A DNA stretch of 64,000 nucleotides. Origin: Pyrinomonadaceae bacterium. Its GTDB lineage: Bacteria > Acidobacteriota > Blastocatellia > Pyrinomonadales > Pyrinomonadaceae. A model generated the notes under the pieces. It saw only the letters and a program-made list of their open reading frames with translations, did no database searches and was not told the DNA's origin. A program made the position numbers and the translations under genes. Below are positions 56,312 through 64,000 of this stretch, in pieces. The stretch spans positions 372,001 through 436,000 of the forward strand of contig JACMJZ010000029.1 in assembly GCA_014380365.1 (NCBI GenBank). The letters are read 5' to 3'. The first letter of the stretch is position 1; every line of letters starts with the position of its first letter.

Positions 56312-58720
56312 TTAAGCCTCGCACTCCTCGAGCGTCTCGCGGGCGGCTTCAAGATCCGACGGCACGCCAAGCCGGCTGTAGATTTCCACCGCTCGCTGTG
56401 CGTAAGGAAGGGCCTCGCTTCCCTTTCCCTGACGCACCAGAGCCTTGGCGAGGCGACCGCAGTCGGAGGCGATCAATTCCTGGCGGCCAATATTTTCGGC
56501 CAAGTTCAGTGCCTCACGGGCTAGGATCTCGGCTCCCGCCCAGTCCAACCGGTCGAGTGCTCGCCCAGCCAGATTGCCAGTGTAGGTGGCTACGCCCTCA
56601 GCGTAACCCCCGGCGCGGGCTACCCGCAGCGCTTCTTTCAAATCACGCTCCGCCGCCGCAAGATCACCAGAGAGATTCTCGACAGCAGACAGGTCGTTTA
56701 GCATGCTGGCCACGTCCTCGCTCTCGGGAGATAGAGTGCGGCGCAGTTCGAGTGCCTCGCAGTAGGCCGCGATTGCGGCCGGATAATCCTTATTCAACTC
56801 GTGACCGACGCCGCGCAACCGGATGCTGGTCGAACGCTCGTGGGCACCGGCACGCGCGGTGTTCCAGTGCACCGCCGCACGGTCGGCGTAGGCCAATACC
56901 GCGTCCGGTTGCTGCCGTAGGTAGTGAACCCAGCCCGCCTGGAAGGCTCGCCACCCTGCATTCTCGTAATCGCTCGCTGCCACGGCCTTAGCTTCCGCCT
57001 GCTGTTCGAGCGAGAGCCATTCATCCCACCGACCCGTGAATTCGAAAAAGCAGCGGAGCGCACTGCAAACAATTTGGAACCGTGGATTCAGTCCGTCTAT
57101 GAATATCGGCAAAGCTGCCGCCACGGTGGGCCAGGCTTCATCGAGCATTGGGAAGCGGTCGTGATTCGTATAGCCGTTCTCCACGATTAGCGCGTACGCG
57201 CGCTGCTCCAAGCGATTGCCGGTTTCGGCAATGACTTCGGGTCGTTTGCGCCGCAAGAAGTCGGCGACCATCGGTACTAGGGCGAAAGCTCTCTCCTCCT
57301 GGTCGGGGACGACGAGGGAGCGGTTGGCGAGGGAACGCAGGGCTGTCTCGACCGGCTCCTCGCCGAGGCCAGCGACCGTAGCGATGTGCTCCACCTTCGC
57401 CGGCAGGGTGAAGTAGGTAAGAGCCACGAGCACTTGCGTCTCATCAGCAGTGAACTCCTGTGCGAGATCGCCGAAAATGAACTCGAGCGGGTCGTTGTTT
57501 GGCGGACAACTGCGAATGAAGTGCAGCGCGTCGGTAAAGGTGCGGCAGCTCCCACGTCCGAGCTGTCCGGCGACCCAGCGGAGGAGCAGCGGTTTGCCGC
57601 CGGTCTGCTCGTAGAGAGTCATCCGTTCGGCCTCGTTCGTCTTCGCTAGCAGCGGATTGTGAAGGGCCAAGTCAGCGAGGGTCTCGAGGGCCGCGTCCTC
57701 ATCGAGTTTTTCCAGAATCAGTTCATCGGAGCTGGAGCCGATGCGGCGCCTGCTGGTGAGGATGGCCTTGCAGCCCTGCGGGAGTCGCTTGACGAAAGTG
57801 AAAAGCTGGTCTCGGTCGCTCTTAGTGAGTGATTCAAGATTGTCGAGAATCAGCAGCGCCTGTGCCGGGCCGAGCGCGGCTAGCAAAAGTTTGATGCGTT
57901 GGTCTTCCGGGGCTTTCGTAATCTCCGGCTGTCCCAGCTCGCGGGCGAGTTCATTCAGCATCTCAAGGAACCCGGGCAGGATGAAAGTGCCAAGCTGCCG
58001 CTCGCCATCGTCGTCCAACTCCCGGTCTTTCACTGAGAGAAAGATGATGCGCTGAAACTGTCCCGGAGGACAGTCGTAGGCGGCGCGTACGGCGAGCGAT
58101 GTCTTTCCCATGCCGCCGGGGCCGTCGATCAACGCGCCCCAGGTGCGTGACTCGGGATCGAGAGCCTCGGCGACTCGCTTCAGCTCTTCCGTGCGACCGA
58201 AGAAGGGCTGGAGCCGCGGCAGGTTGTTCGGGGTAGAAGTGCTCGGGGGACGGATCGCCGTCACTGCGGTGGCGGTGTAATGGTTCTTTGGCTTGCCCTG
58301 GTTGAGCGCGAGGCGTTCGAGAATCAGCGTTGCAGCTTGTTCAGGTGTCTTGTGATCGAGTTCAACGAAGCCCGCAGTCGAATAGAGCCCGGCAACCTCG
58401 GCGTGCTCGAACCGGCAGAGCATGACTTCGTCGTCATTCCGGTTCGCCAGCAAATCGTGGATGGCCGTCCACTCAAGCCCAGTCCATTCCTTTTCATCGT
58501 AGTCAGGACAGACCACGACCACTACGAGTTCCGACTGCTTGTGGTAAAGCTCCGGCAAGTAGATGCCAAGATCGCGCCGCGCGAATTCGGCCTCGTGATA
58601 TTTGTCGTACAGAATTGCTGACTCGCCGAAGCGAGACGCGAGGATGGCTGCGACTTGTGAAACGAAGTCTCTCTTTTCCCCGGCGAAAGAGAAAGCGATG
58701 AGGAAACGCCTCTTGCTCAT
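56312..58720 (-). CDS. TIR-STAND-TPR protein, NLR-like antiphage sensor candidate
   Basis: 802 residues. N-terminal TIR domain (1-135): KRRFLIAFSFAGEKRDFV, EAEFARRDLGIYLPELY, VVVCPDYDEKEW and Glu83 of TGLEW, the likely NADase glutamate. NB-ARC/STAND ATPase (165-500): Walker A GPGGMGKTS (200-208), Walker B LLILDN (289-294), TSRRR sensor, GGKPLLLRW (GxP). Winged-helix region, then tetratricopeptide repeats (about 560-800) as the ligand sensor. The same order as plant TIR-NLRs and bacterial NLR-like defence proteins, in which ligand binding drives assembly and NAD+ loss. It stands alone; nothing else defence-like is adjacent. Start ATG at 58720. Confidence 0.92.
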   Translation of the reverse strand: MSKRRFLIAFSFAGEKRDFVSQVAAILASRFGESAILYDKYHEAEFARRDLGIYLPELYHKQSELVVVVVCPDYDEKEWTGLEWTAIHDLLANRNDDEVMLCRFEHAEVAGLYSTAGFVELDHKTPEQAATLILERLALNQGKPKNHYTATAVTAIRPPSTSTPNNLPRLQPFFGRTEELKRVAEALDPESRTWGALIDGPGGMGKTSLAVRAAYDCPPGQFQRIIFLSVKDRELDDDGERQLGTFILPGFLEMLNELARELGQPEITKAPEDQRIKLLLAALGPAQALLILDNLESLTKSDRDQLFTFVKRLPQGCKAILTSRRRIGSSSDELILEKLDEDAALETLADLALHNPLLAKTNEAERMTLYEQTGGKPLLLRWVAGQLGRGSCRTFTDALHFIRSCPPNNDPLEFIFGDLAQEFTADETQVLVALTYFTLPAKVEHIATVAGLGEEPVETALRSLANRSLVVPDQEERAFALVPMVADFLRRKRPEVIAETGNRLEQRAYALIVENGYTNHDRFPMLDEAWPTVAAALPIFIDGLNPRFQIVCSALRCFFEFTGRWDEWLSLEQQAEAKAVAASDYENAGWRAFQAGWVHYLRQQPDAVLAYADRAAVHWNTARAGAHERSTSIRLRGVGHELNKDYPAAIAAYCEALELRRTLSPESEDVASMLNDLSAVENLSGDLAAAERDLKEALRVARAGGYAEGVATYTGNLAGRALDRLDWAGAEILAREALNLAENIGRQELIASDCGRLAKALVRQGKGSEALPYAQRAVEIYSRLGVPSDLEAARETLEECEA

Positions 58721-58814
58721 ACGGCGAACAGATTACGCAAGCCGTGGCGTAGAAGGCAAGACGTTCGGCGTAGTGAACCAGGGGCTCGTGGGTCTCGACG
58801 CGTAGCGTCGGCGT

Positions 58815-58970
58815 GAGTTTAGCCCGGTCTTTCAAGGCCGGGATCGAAGGCAACTTCTAGCATTTCGTCGCGTCAGCGACGATTAAACATCTCAACCGTC
58901 GCTGACGCGACATAAGGCGTATTGATTTGGTTTGTCATTCCAGCCTTGAAAGGCTGGGCTAAAGTCTGGC
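58815..58970. repeat. Paired REP element with perfect 15-bp inner arms
   Basis: Outer hairpins TTTAGCCCGGTCTTTCAAGG (from about 58815) and CCTTGAAAGGCTGGGCTAAAG (to about 58966) are inverted. Inner arms 58867-58881 and 58897-58911 are perfect complements (GTCGCGTCAGCGACG). Confidence 0.8.
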
Positions 58971-59010
58971 GTCGCTCTGCGACGCAAGGTTGCGCGCAGA
59001 AGCCTTAACG

Positions 59011-59143
59011 GGAGCCCTCCCTGACGGTCGGGCCACTGCCCCAGGATGTGTCGACCAAACGCAGTGGGTCAGTTTGAAAGTGGCACGGGCGTCCCGCCCG
59101 TGGATCACGCGTAAGATGCGCGTGCCACAATCAAACTGACCCA
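59011..59143. repeat. GAGCCCTCCCTGACGGTCGGGC and TGGGTCAGTTTGA palindromes
   Basis: GAGCCCTCCCTGACGGTCGG (59012-59031) is the reverse complement of a segment inside the CoA ligase gene (48379-48407). Then TGGGTCAGTTTGA (59065-59077) and its exact complement (59131-59143) enclose a GCACGGGCGTCCCGCCCGTG hairpin. Confidence 0.75.
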
Positions 59144-59156
59144 ATAAGGCAAGGCG

Positions 59157-61184
59157 TTAGTTCACTGAAACCGATGCGAGGCTGTCGGTGTCGATATCGA
59201 TTTCCATTAGGGACTCGGGAGGCGCCGCTGGAGCGGGGACGCTCAGCCGCGAGAGCTTGTCCAGCTTATGAGTCGACTTGGCGCGATACATAGCCTGGTC
59301 GGCGGCGACCAGCAGTTGGTCAAGCGTTTCGCCGTCAACACCGTAAGTGGCCGTGCCGACACTGATGCCCACGCGCGCTTCGCCGCCGGCGCGAACGTGC
59401 AGCGTAAACTCTGAAACCGCGGTTTCGATACGGTGGCGCAGGTCTTCCACCTGATCGCCCACCAGTTCCTGCACCACGGCTACAAACTCGTCCCCCGCGT
59501 AGCGGGCAAGAAAGTCGTACTCTCGAAGCTGGCCCTGAATGATTCGGCCCATCTCGCGCAACATCTTGTCGCCCACCTTGTGCCCATAAGTGTCGTTAAC
59601 GATCTTGAAGTCGTCAAGGTCGAGCATAACCACCTGGAAGGCTCGGCCATTGCGTCGTGCACGCGATGCTTCTTCGTCGAAACGTAGCGCCAGATAGCGC
59701 GCATTGGGTAAGGACGTGAGCGGATCCGTCAACGCATTCGACTCGGCTACCGCGTGATGTGTGGCGTTAGCCAGGGCGTCGGAAGCCAGCCGCGTGACTG
59801 TTTCGAGTAAGCGCATGTGATCATCTGTGTAAGCCTCCAGTTCTATCGAATAAACGGATACGGCGCCCAACAACATCTCATCCTTGAACAAAGGCAGAGA
59901 CGCCATCGAGCGGTATTCGCGTTCAATTTCCAATCCGGCAAAATCCAAACTCGGATGAAGTTGATTAATGGGACTGCGGTTGGCCAACGCGAAGCCAGTC
60001 ACACCTTCTCCCAACGCCACGCTCCTGGTAGCGAGCAGATTCGCGTTCAGGCCTGCGACGTGAGTAGCCGTTGCGCCGCCCTTCGCTTCGTCGTAGAGAT
60101 AAACTACGCACGTATCAAACGGGACTACGTGCCCGACTTTATCCACCAAAACTTCCACGGTATTTCTCACGTCAAGCGACGACCCAAAGGTCCGGGCGAT
60201 TTCATATAACGCGTAGACTTCCTGATGCGCGCTCTTGATCTGGTCGTAAGCCATATACGAGCCGCGTTCCCTGGTCTGGGCCATATCGACGGCATTCAAC
60301 GCAATCGGCTCGCGCATTTCGTTTGGCGGCAACTGTTGCGGCAATCCCAGCGCGGCAATCTGCGCTTCGAACCGCGGCAGATGCTCAATGAATAATTCCA
60401 CCACGTTTGGATCGAAATGGTTTCCAGAACCGCGCAACAGAAACGCAAGGGCTTCGTCGCGCGTCATCCCGCGCCGGAACGGACGGTCCTCGCGAACGGA
60501 GTCGAAGCAATCGACCACGGAAATGATGCGTGCAGTGATGGGAATCTGTTCGGCCTTCAGCCCGTCGGGATAACCGAGTCCATCCCATTGCTCATGGTGA
60601 TGGCGCACGATGGGTGTAACTGGATAAGGGAAATCCACGCGGCTCAGAATCTGCGCGCCCACGGTCGTGTGAATCTTCATCTTTTCAAACTCGGCAGGAG
60701 TCAACCGGCCGGGCTTGTTGATGATGTGCGCGGGCACGGCGAGTTTTCCAATGTCGTGAAGGAGCGCTCCGGCTTTTAACGCAGCGATTTCGGCCTTGGA
60801 AAGACCCAGCACCTGGCCAAGCCCTGCGGCATATATTTGGACGCGGCGTACATGGCAGTGTGTGGTCTGGTCTTTGGCGTCAATCGCAGTCGCGAGGGCC
60901 TCGGCCGTAGCGAAATGAATGCGGCTAAGTTCCTCCGTCTCGTCCGTCTTGGCACTTAACCGCAGCCAGGCCAGATAGACTATGTAGACTCCGGAGAATA
61001 TCGCGAGGGTCAGGAACGCGACCGAGAACGCCTGGTTGATCGCCCAGGCAGCAATGAAGGCGATACCGGCGAGCATGAAAAGCCGGTAGCGTTTCTTGGG
61101 AAGGATTTCATCCAGGCTGAGATTCAGGGGAAGCCGGCCTGCGGGGGAATCCAGTTTGTAGTCAGATGCGTCGAGCCGAGTCAT
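59157..61184 (-). CDS. HD-GYP / GAF / GGDEF cyclic-di-GMP protein
   Basis: 675 residues. Two N-terminal membrane helices (about 33-72), HD-GYP phosphodiesterase (LLHDIGKLAVPAHIINKPGRL, HHHEQWDGLGYPDGL, DCFD), a GAF domain (about 330-480) and a C-terminal GGDEF cyclase (about 490-640). The cyclase active site reads ARYAGDEF, Ala for the first Gly, which occurs in active enzymes; the inhibitory RxxD site (REYD, five residues before AGDEF) is kept. Domain order of HD-GYP before GGDEF is unusual for a single chain. It probably makes and breaks c-di-GMP under GAF control. No operon partner. Confidence 0.93.
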   Translation of the reverse strand: MTRLDASDYKLDSPAGRLPLNLSLDEILPKKRYRLFMLAGIAFIAAWAINQAFSVAFLTLAIFSGVYIVYLAWLRLSAKTDETEELSRIHFATAEALATAIDAKDQTTHCHVRRVQIYAAGLGQVLGLSKAEIAALKAGALLHDIGKLAVPAHIINKPGRLTPAEFEKMKIHTTVGAQILSRVDFPYPVTPIVRHHHEQWDGLGYPDGLKAEQIPITARIISVVDCFDSVREDRPFRRGMTRDEALAFLLRGSGNHFDPNVVELFIEHLPRFEAQIAALGLPQQLPPNEMREPIALNAVDMAQTRERGSYMAYDQIKSAHQEVYALYEIARTFGSSLDVRNTVEVLVDKVGHVVPFDTCVVYLYDEAKGGATATHVAGLNANLLATRSVALGEGVTGFALANRSPINQLHPSLDFAGLEIEREYRSMASLPLFKDEMLLGAVSVYSIELEAYTDDHMRLLETVTRLASDALANATHHAVAESNALTDPLTSLPNARYLALRFDEEASRARRNGRAFQVVMLDLDDFKIVNDTYGHKVGDKMLREMGRIIQGQLREYDFLARYAGDEFVAVVQELVGDQVEDLRHRIETAVSEFTLHVRAGGEARVGISVGTATYGVDGETLDQLLVAADQAMYRAKSTHKLDKLSRLSVPAPAAPPESLMEIDIDTDSLASVSVN

Positions 61185-62110
61185 TCACGTTTCCAATTCT
61201 CCGACGGGGGTTTTCCTAAAACGTCTATAACTCTTTCATCAATTCCAAGAGTTTACCGACTAACTACTCCGCACCCGCGCTTTGGGACCAGAAGCAAATC
61301 TGGGAGCAACTCAGCTTTGCTTCCGGCCACCAGTTTAGGGGCAAGCGGCGAGCTTCTGGCCCGCCTGCTGGGTGAGAGCGTTTTGTCAAAATTGAATGGT
61401 CGCGTTCGCATAACCACTCCTATTAGAAATTAGCGGCTCGGACTCCGTGCGGAGAGCCCGTTGAAGCTCGAGGCTTCTCAGCCGCGCTGTTCCCTTTTCA
61501 ATTGTTGTGCCGCGCGCGATGGCGGGCGAAGAAGCCACGGTTGTTGGGGATTTTACTGGAACTGGTGCGTTCCAGCGTTTCGGGGTCTGGGGCGAAATCA
61601 ATGTGACAGGTCAGATTGCGAAGCCAGTCAAACTGCTTAGTAGCGGCCCGCGCATTCTGCGCTTGAGGCCAGGGGGCTGGACGCCCGTGCTTGGCGTTTA
61701 GACATTAGCGGCGTGAAGGCCCTCAAACCGGAGGGTTGAGAGAGAGTAGCCGGAGGTCGAAGCGCAGCGTAGACCTCCGGACCACATAGATAATCGTTTC
61801 GCACCCCGAAGGGGTGCCACCGCTTTTCTGGCACCCCTCCAGGGTGCTGAAGAATTTCCTTCGGCTACCGGTGGTCTACGCTACGCTTCGACCACCGGCT
61901 ACTATCTTTCACGCCTTCAGCGTGGAAATCACGCGCGGGACACGCGGGCCACAAAGTGTCTACGCTACGCCGAATTGCCAGATTGACATCGGTCATGTGT
62001 GCGGGCACCCTTCCTTCGTAAACCGTTAATTACGTAACTCGTGGGTGTAAGAACCGATCGTCGCTCTGTTCTCCCCCATCATTTATCAGTTTTCCTTTTG
62101 GGTTCGGGAC
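61185..62110. other. Gene-free interval with REP-like palindromes
   Basis: About 925 bp upstream of the MFS gene. Short frames such as 61507-61701 have no ribosome site and no recognisable protein pattern. Palindromes at 61430-61490 and 61735-61925. Confidence 0.6.
61735..61925. repeat. AGTAGCCGGAGGTCG...CGACCACCGGCTACT palindromic pair
   Basis: GTAGCCGGAGGTCGAAGCG (from 61747) followed by GCGTAGACCTCCGG is a hairpin, and a similar hairpin (CCGGTGGTCTACGCTACG, CGTAGCG..CCACCGGCTAC) lies at about 61867-61903. GAAGGGGTGCCA and TGGCACCCCTCC form an inner stem. Confidence 0.7.
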
Positions 62111-63484
62111 TTGGCAAATTCAAGCAGCAAACGTTTAGAAACAACGAGACCGGTCGGGTACATCGAGTTACTCCGCGGCAATCGAAACTTTCGCATGCTC
62201 TGGCTGGGACAAGTCGTCAGTCAACTCGGCGACTGGTTCAACACGATCGCCCTTTACACAATTATTCTTAACCTGACGGGTTCCGGCCGCGCCATTGGGT
62301 TACTGATGGTGGCGCGCTTCGTGCCCAGTTTTGTGTTTGGCCCGATGTCAGGGGTGTTAGCAGACCGCTTCAGTCGGCGCACGATCATGATCGTCTCCGA
62401 CCTGTTGCGGGCCCTCGTCGTGTTGGCCTTTCTATTCGTCCGGCGGGCCGATCAGTTATGGATCATTTACCTGCTCACGGTGCTACAACTTGCATTGTCG
62501 ACATTCTTCGAACCAGCCAAGACAGCCGCCATTCCCTCGATCGTTTCCGACCGCGAGCTTGTGGCAGCCAACGCGATTTCCTCTGTTACCTGGTCGATAA
62601 TGCTCACGATGGGGGCGGCTGTTGGCGGCGTAATCACCGGATGGTTTGGAACTGACGTCTCGTTTGTCCTTGATGCGTTGACGTACCTGCTCTCAGCTGC
62701 ACTCATAGCCAGCGTGCGTCTTCCCAAACGCGCGCCCCGTGAAAAACGCAAGCTAACGTTTGCGCGGGCCGTGGGGATCACGGAGACAGTTGAAGGGGCG
62801 CGTTACGTAAAACGGCGGCCTCGCGTGCTGGCCTTGCTGCTAGTGAAACCTGCGTGGGGATTGGGCGGAGGAATCCTGACGTTGTTGGCAGTTTTCGGCG
62901 AACGGATTTTTCCGGTGCGCAACAACGCGGCTCTGGGAATCGGAATTCTTTTCGCCGCCCGAGGTATAGGCACTGCAGTAGGACCGATCGTCGCGCGCCG
63001 CATCTCCGGTGAAGGCAAGAAACGCATGCAGGTTTCGATTGGAATATCGTTTCTCATCGGAGGAGTGGGTTACATGGCGTTTGGCAGCGCTACTAACTTT
63101 GTTCTTGCGCTCATCGTTTTAGGAATTGCACACACGGGCGGCAGTATCCTCTGGGTCTTCTCCACCGTGCTGTTGCAACGCGATGTCGAGGACAATTTTC
63201 GCGGCCGGGTATTCGCCGCAGAGCTGGCGCTGCTTACTCTCACCATGGCCGTCTCAAATTATGCTACCGGAGAACTGCTGGACCGTTTTCGCTTATCGCC
63301 AAGAGTGGTTACGATTGGCATCGGCGTATTTTTTCTACTTCCCGGCGTAGCGTGGTTTTTGACGCAGAAATGGTGGGACCAGGGAACGCGGGAGCCGATT
63401 ACAGGCAGTGGTCAAGTTGATCAGTTTGTCGAAACGGAAACTGCGCTAAGGGCGCACTCAAGCAGTTCAGAGTTCAAGCTTTAG
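62111..63484 (+). CDS. MFS transporter (EntS/MFS_3-like)
   Basis: 457 residues from a TTG start, the first suitable codon in the open frame; no good ribosome site is visible. Twelve membrane segments; signatures RMLWLGQVVSQLGDWFNTIAL, GPMSGVLADRFSRRTIMI and the loop after helix 6 with KRAPREKRK. The pattern matches the MFS_3/enterobactin-exporter group. The end SSSSEFKL-stop is encoded by a palindromic repeat. Substrate unknown. Confidence 0.9.
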   Translation: MANSSSKRLETTRPVGYIELLRGNRNFRMLWLGQVVSQLGDWFNTIALYTIILNLTGSGRAIGLLMVARFVPSFVFGPMSGVLADRFSRRTIMIVSDLLRALVVLAFLFVRRADQLWIIYLLTVLQLALSTFFEPAKTAAIPSIVSDRELVAANAISSVTWSIMLTMGAAVGGVITGWFGTDVSFVLDALTYLLSAALIASVRLPKRAPREKRKLTFARAVGITETVEGARYVKRRPRVLALLLVKPAWGLGGGILTLLAVFGERIFPVRNNAALGIGILFAARGIGTAVGPIVARRISGEGKKRMQVSIGISFLIGGVGYMAFGSATNFVLALIVLGIAHTGGSILWVFSTVLLQRDVEDNFRGRVFAAELALLTLTMAVSNYATGELLDRFRLSPRVVTIGIGVFFLLPGVAWFLTQKWWDQGTREPITGSGQVDQFVETETALRAHSSSSEFKL

Positions 63485-63536
63485 CTAGTTGCGTCGCCAA
63501 ACCGCACACTAAAGTTTGAACTCTGAACTACTTGAG
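63457..63536. repeat. AGTTCAGAG-type palindromic element, copy at MFS end
   Basis: 28-bp arms 63457-63484 and 63509-63536 are inverted with two mismatches. The left arm encodes the last residues and stop of the MFS transporter. Confidence 0.88.
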
Positions 63537-63602
63537 CGAATGCTAAGCTGATCGCTTCGCGGACTCGGCAGTTAGATACCGTCACATGAGAAAGAGGCAG
63601 AA

Positions 63603-64000
63603 ATGGATCTTGGAATAAAAACTCGCGTGGCGCTGGTGGCGGCCGCCAGCAAAGGAATTGGCTTTGCCGTTGCGCTTGAGCTGGCTCGCGAAGGCGCGCG
63701 GGTTTTTCTTTGTTCGCGTGATGAGAAGCGCGCCAGTGAAGCGGCGCAGAAGATTCACGACGAAACTGGCGCGACCGTCGCAGGTATCGGCGCCGACGTC
63801 ACCGACGATCAAGCGGTCGAACACTTTGTCAACGTCGCACGCGAACGCGCCGGGCGTATCGATATTCTGATCACAAACGCAGGCGGACCGCCAGCGTCGA
63901 GTTTTGCCGAGGCCAATCTGGAAGCGTTTCGTAGAGCGTTTGAACTGAATGCGCTCTCGGCAATTCGTTTGGCGAAACTGGTCCTGCCGGGCATGCGGGA
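63603..64000 (+). CDS. Short-chain dehydrogenase/reductase, 3' end outside window
   Basis: At least 132 residues, cut by the window end. ATG at 63603 after AGAGGCAGAA. Rossmann signature VAAASKGIGFAVALELAREG, acidic strand DVTDD, and NAGGPPASSFAEA typical of SDRs related to 3-oxoacyl-ACP reductases. The catalytic Ser-Tyr-Lys lies beyond the window. It could serve the aminobenzoyl-CoA pathway, but 15 kb separate them and the MFS gene lies between. Confidence 0.9.
   Translation, partial: MDLGIKTRVALVAAASKGIGFAVALELAREGARVFLCSRDEKRASEAAQKIHDETGATVAGIGADVTDDQAVEHFVNVARERAGRIDILITNAGGPPASSFAEANLEAFRRAFELNALSAIRLAKLVLPGMR

Larger units (their letters stand above)
58721..59156. other. Gene-free interval filled with palindromic elements
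   Basis: About 436 bp between two minus-strand genes. Holds an REP pair (58815-58970), a GCCCTCCCTGACGGTCGGGC hairpin (59011-59040) and a 13-bp inverted repeat (59065-59143). Confidence 0.65.

Noticed and set aside
61507-61701. 64-codon frame upstream of the MFS gene
   Set aside because: No ribosome site, no recognisable pattern, and it lies among palindromic repeats.
1-64000. tRNA, rRNA or transposase genes
   Set aside because: I looked for tRNA-like arms with GGTTCGAATCC-type loops, rRNA sequence, and DDE or HUH transposase frames and saw none; a covariance search would be needed to exclude a divergent tRNA.

Overview
The window reads as chromosomal DNA of a soil-type member of Acidobacteriota, probably class Blastocatellia. 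The support is a secreted protein of the VWFA-related Acidobacterial family (20214-21461), moderate-to-high GC, many large two-component proteins, and intergenic spaces packed with palindromic repeats. The lineage is inferred; I see no rRNA or tRNA gene that would fix it.

Layout. 1-5067: a same-strand signalling cassette (histidine kinase, Rcp1-like regulator, hybrid kinase with Hpt, twin-receiver protein) ending in a photoactive-yellow-protein homologue. 5068-6174: a compact predicted small-RNA unit followed by palindromic elements. 6175-9075: a MmeI-like restriction-modification enzyme. 9169-15271: small hypothetical genes, a six-unit 42-bp tandem repeat, and a protein with an injection-system cargo leader. 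16085-17920: zinc-ribbon protein plus two Ku proteins. 18188-24303: secreted proteins, including two paralogues with duplicated promoters. 24503-30357: AlbA_2 regulator, ABC-2 permease, folK, panB, panC. 30414-37180: molybdenum hydroxylase resembling 4-hydroxybenzoyl-CoA reductase, interrupted by a protease-like gene, a BrnT/BrnA pair and two small genes, with a cofactor nucleotidyltransferase downstream.

38016-48566 is a catabolic region that I interpret as tryptophan to kynurenine to anthranilate to 2-aminobenzoyl-CoA, then flavin-dependent dearomatisation and beta-oxidation-like steps: tryptophan dioxygenase, kynureninase-like enzyme, 2-aminobenzoate/benzoate-CoA ligase, a two-gene version of the normally fused 2-aminobenzoyl-CoA monooxygenase/reductase, enoyl-CoA hydratase, acyl-CoA dehydrogenase and a RidA-like protein. 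48617-56083: Bax-inhibitor-like protein, aldo/keto reductase, secreted esterase with TPRs, NtrC/NtrB-like pair. 56312-58720: a TIR-STAND-TPR protein that looks like an NLR-type antiphage sensor. 59157-61184: an HD-GYP/GAF/GGDEF protein. 62111-64000: MFS transporter and a truncated SDR.

The most unusual signals are the PYP homologue, the predicted sRNA next to it, the split aminobenzoyl-CoA enzyme, and repeat families that reach into coding sequence: palindromic elements that supply the last codons and stop of unrelated proteins, and two repeat-derived in-frame inserts in the CoA ligase.
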